DNA of 64,000 bases from Bacteroidales bacterium. GTDB taxonomy: Bacteria > Bacteroidota > Bacteroidia > Bacteroidales > UBA6680. The translations under genes were made by a program, and so were the position numbers. Location: positions 1 through 64,000 of the forward strand of contig JAOARD010000007.1 of assembly GCA_025210735.1 (NCBI GenBank). The letters run 5' to 3'. Under the pieces are notes generated by a model. It did no database searches. It had not been told where the DNA came from and saw only the letters and a list, made by a program, of their open reading frames with translations. Each line of letters opens with the position of its first letter. The first letter of the stretch is position 1. Shown piece after piece: positions 62,700 to 64,000 of this stretch.

Positions 62700-62990
62700 A
62701 TGAAGAGAATATTTAGATTCATATTACTAATTTCATTGTCGATACCCCACTGTGTGCGGAGACTATAGAAGATAGTATGTCTGATATTAATCAGAGTAAA
62801 GGAACTCTTTATAGTATATTCTCTAATAATGTGAATGTATAAAAAGCATCATTAGAGAAAACAATATACTATATCAAAATATATACTGATGGCAAATACA
62901 ACTATTCTTTATTAAGAATAGAGTATAGCAAACACACTACTAAACCTAAAGAAGACTGCCTGGGAAGACAGTCTTTTTTTTATTTTTGTT
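62700..62990 (+). pseudogene. Broken gene for a small secreted protein
   Basis: ATG at 62700 begins MKRIFRFILLISLSIP, a signal peptide. A +1 frameshift near 62750 is needed to continue as CAETIEDSMSDINQSKG, TLYSIFSNNVNV, a stop (TAA near 62839), and KASLEKTIYYIKIYTDGKYN, YSLLRIEYSKHTTKPKED in the same frame. Both halves look protein-like, so one indel plus one stop have probably destroyed a ~90-residue secreted protein. No family recognised. Confidence 0.55.
62951..62981 (+). terminator. Terminator after the broken gene
   Basis: AGACTG (62953-62958) pairs with CAGTCT (62969-62974), followed by seven T. It lies at the end of the decayed reading frame and supports a former transcription unit. 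Confidence 0.75.
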
Positions 62991-63142
62991 TCCGTAATAA
63001 ATAGATTATTACTAACTTAAATACAACTAAACAATAAACCATTATATAGTCCATTCAAAATACTTCACCAGAACAGTATTTTATACCCCGGTAGTAATAT
63101 GCACTTTAAAAAGTTAATATTATTAATTAAAGGTGAATTACA

Positions 63143-64000
63143 ATGAAAAGGACAAACCACAACAACGGAGATCACTTTGATCCTAAAGGAAAACAACCCA
63201 CAGAACATACTATAAAGAAATGGCAGAATGCCAAACATACAATGGCATTTGAAGACAAACAGGACTTTATTGAGATGAAAAAAGGTTTCATTAAAGCACC
63301 TGATTACAGAGTAATAAAGGATGCAAATGGCAAAGTTGTCTGGGATATGGAACAGTATGAGTTTCTATTCAATATAAAAGAGTATAAAAGCATACATCCC
63401 TCATTACAAAGACAAGCTATGCTAAATATGAATTACGGATTATATGAGGTTGCAAAAGATAATATATATCAGGTAAGAGGTTTTGATCTTGCAAATATCA
63501 CATTTATAAAAGGTAAAACCGGATGGATAGTATTTGATCCTCTTACATGCACTGAAACAGCAAAAGCTGCTTATGAGCTTTTTAAAGAAGCTTTAATAGA
63601 GATGGGTAAAATTGATGATGCCAATAGAAAAGTTAAAGCTGTTATATACTCCCACTCACATGCCGATCATTTTGGTGGAGTAAAGGGTGTTATTACACCT
63701 GAAGACGCTAAGAATGGTAATGTTGAGGTTATTGCTCCAAAAGGATTTCTTGAACATGCTATTTCAGAAAATGTTCATGCAGGAAATGCTATGAGCCGTC
63801 GTATGTTTATGCAGTATGGTTTAATGCTTGATGCTCACCCATGCGGACATGTAGATCAGGCAATTGGTAAAAATACAGCTACAGGAGAATTAGGACTTAT
63901 TGAACCAAACGTAGAGATAGTTGATGACTACGAAACAAGAGACGTTGATGGCATAGAGATGATATTCCAAAATACACCGGGCACAGAAGCTCCTGCAGAA
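63143..64000 (+). CDS. Alkylsulfatase-type metallo-beta-lactamase-fold hydrolase, 5' part
   Basis: 286 residues, open at the window edge. HTIKKWQNAKHTMAFEDKQD and the metal motif AVIYSHSHADHFGGVKGVIT (SHSHADHFGG) together with EFLFNIKEYKSIHPSLQRQA identify the SdsA1/BDS1-like alkyl sulfatases, which hydrolyse long-chain alkyl sulfates to alcohols. Full members are ~650 residues with C-terminal dimerisation and SCP2-like domains, outside the window. No signal peptide is seen at this start, unlike most relatives, so it may be cytoplasmic. A possible TATTTTTG promoter box lies at 62981-62988. Confidence 0.9.
   Translation, partial: MKRTNHNNGDHFDPKGKQPTEHTIKKWQNAKHTMAFEDKQDFIEMKKGFIKAPDYRVIKDANGKVVWDMEQYEFLFNIKEYKSIHPSLQRQAMLNMNYGLYEVAKDNIYQVRGFDLANITFIKGKTGWIVFDPLTCTETAKAAYELFKEALIEMGKIDDANRKVKAVIYSHSHADHFGGVKGVITPEDAKNGNVEVIAPKGFLEHAISENVHAGNAMSRRMFMQYGLMLDAHPCGHVDQAIGKNTATGELGLIEPNVEIVDDYETRDVDGIEMIFQNTPGTEAPAE

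Overview
The window looks like a chromosomal segment of an AT-rich Bacteroidota bacterium, probably order Bacteroidales. Evidence: TAnnTTTG promoter boxes, a PorT-type type IX secretion (T9SS) protein next to ubiE/menG, a large secreted protein with a T9SS C-terminal sorting domain, a TPR/LuxR-type membrane regulator, a GIN-domain (DUF2807) lipoprotein, an ECF sigma factor with a GCAACC/GTCTAA-type promoter, and ATP-dependent PEP carboxykinase. No rRNA, tRNA or CRISPR array was seen.

Layout. 1-9.2 kb: 5' part of an IS1595-type transposase gene, porT-ubiE, purL, an SDR oxidoreductase, an Omp85-type barrel, a nitroreductase and a 37-residue lipoprotein. 9.2-13 kb: etfB-etfA-acyl-CoA dehydrogenase operon with a clear promoter. 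13.5-15.5 kb: three tandem outer-membrane barrel paralogues. 15.6-20.6 kb: DUF3467 and GNAT genes, then a MarR module (MarR, an orphan protein, an amidohydrolase, a caspase-fold/C25-like protein) linked by two near-identical 19-bp palindromes. 20.8-28 kb: 1763-residue beta-helix/Ig-like T9SS cargo and its TPR-LuxR neighbour. 28.1-30.5 kb: repeat region with a mirrored 21-bp array followed by a tandem array of ~280-bp units, one of which carries an intact DUF559 endonuclease gene while five carry the same internal deletion of it. 30.6-36.4 kb: small accessory genes (unknown protein, GIY-YIG-like, DUF1697, GIN lipoprotein, AraC, DUF1289). 36.5-42.3 kb: four-gene operon with two ketoacyl-synthase-III/SDR fusions, an unusual aldehyde dehydrogenase homologue and an enoyl-CoA hydratase. 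42.7-49 kb: DUF6602, TANGO2-like, DinB-like, M3 peptidase, and a divergent ECF sigma/DUF6249 pair. 49-64 kb: M16 peptidase, pckA, plsY, a CrtI-like oxidoreductase, DEAD-box helicase, NTF2-like protein, TlpA-like lipoprotein, SNF2 helicase, a broken secreted-protein gene and the 5' part of an alkylsulfatase-type metallo-beta-lactamase gene.

Most notable: (1) the tandem DUF559 element with internally deleted derivatives; (2) a dispersed intergenic motif (seven clear copies plus two divergent ones) that folds into a stem with compensating changes and sits in 5' leaders of unrelated genes; (3) the duplicated KAS III-SDR biosynthetic operon; (4) the 21-bp array mirrored about a CATG centre; (5) the MarR regulon with a gingipain/caspase-like protein. 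All functions are inferred by reading; no searches were run.
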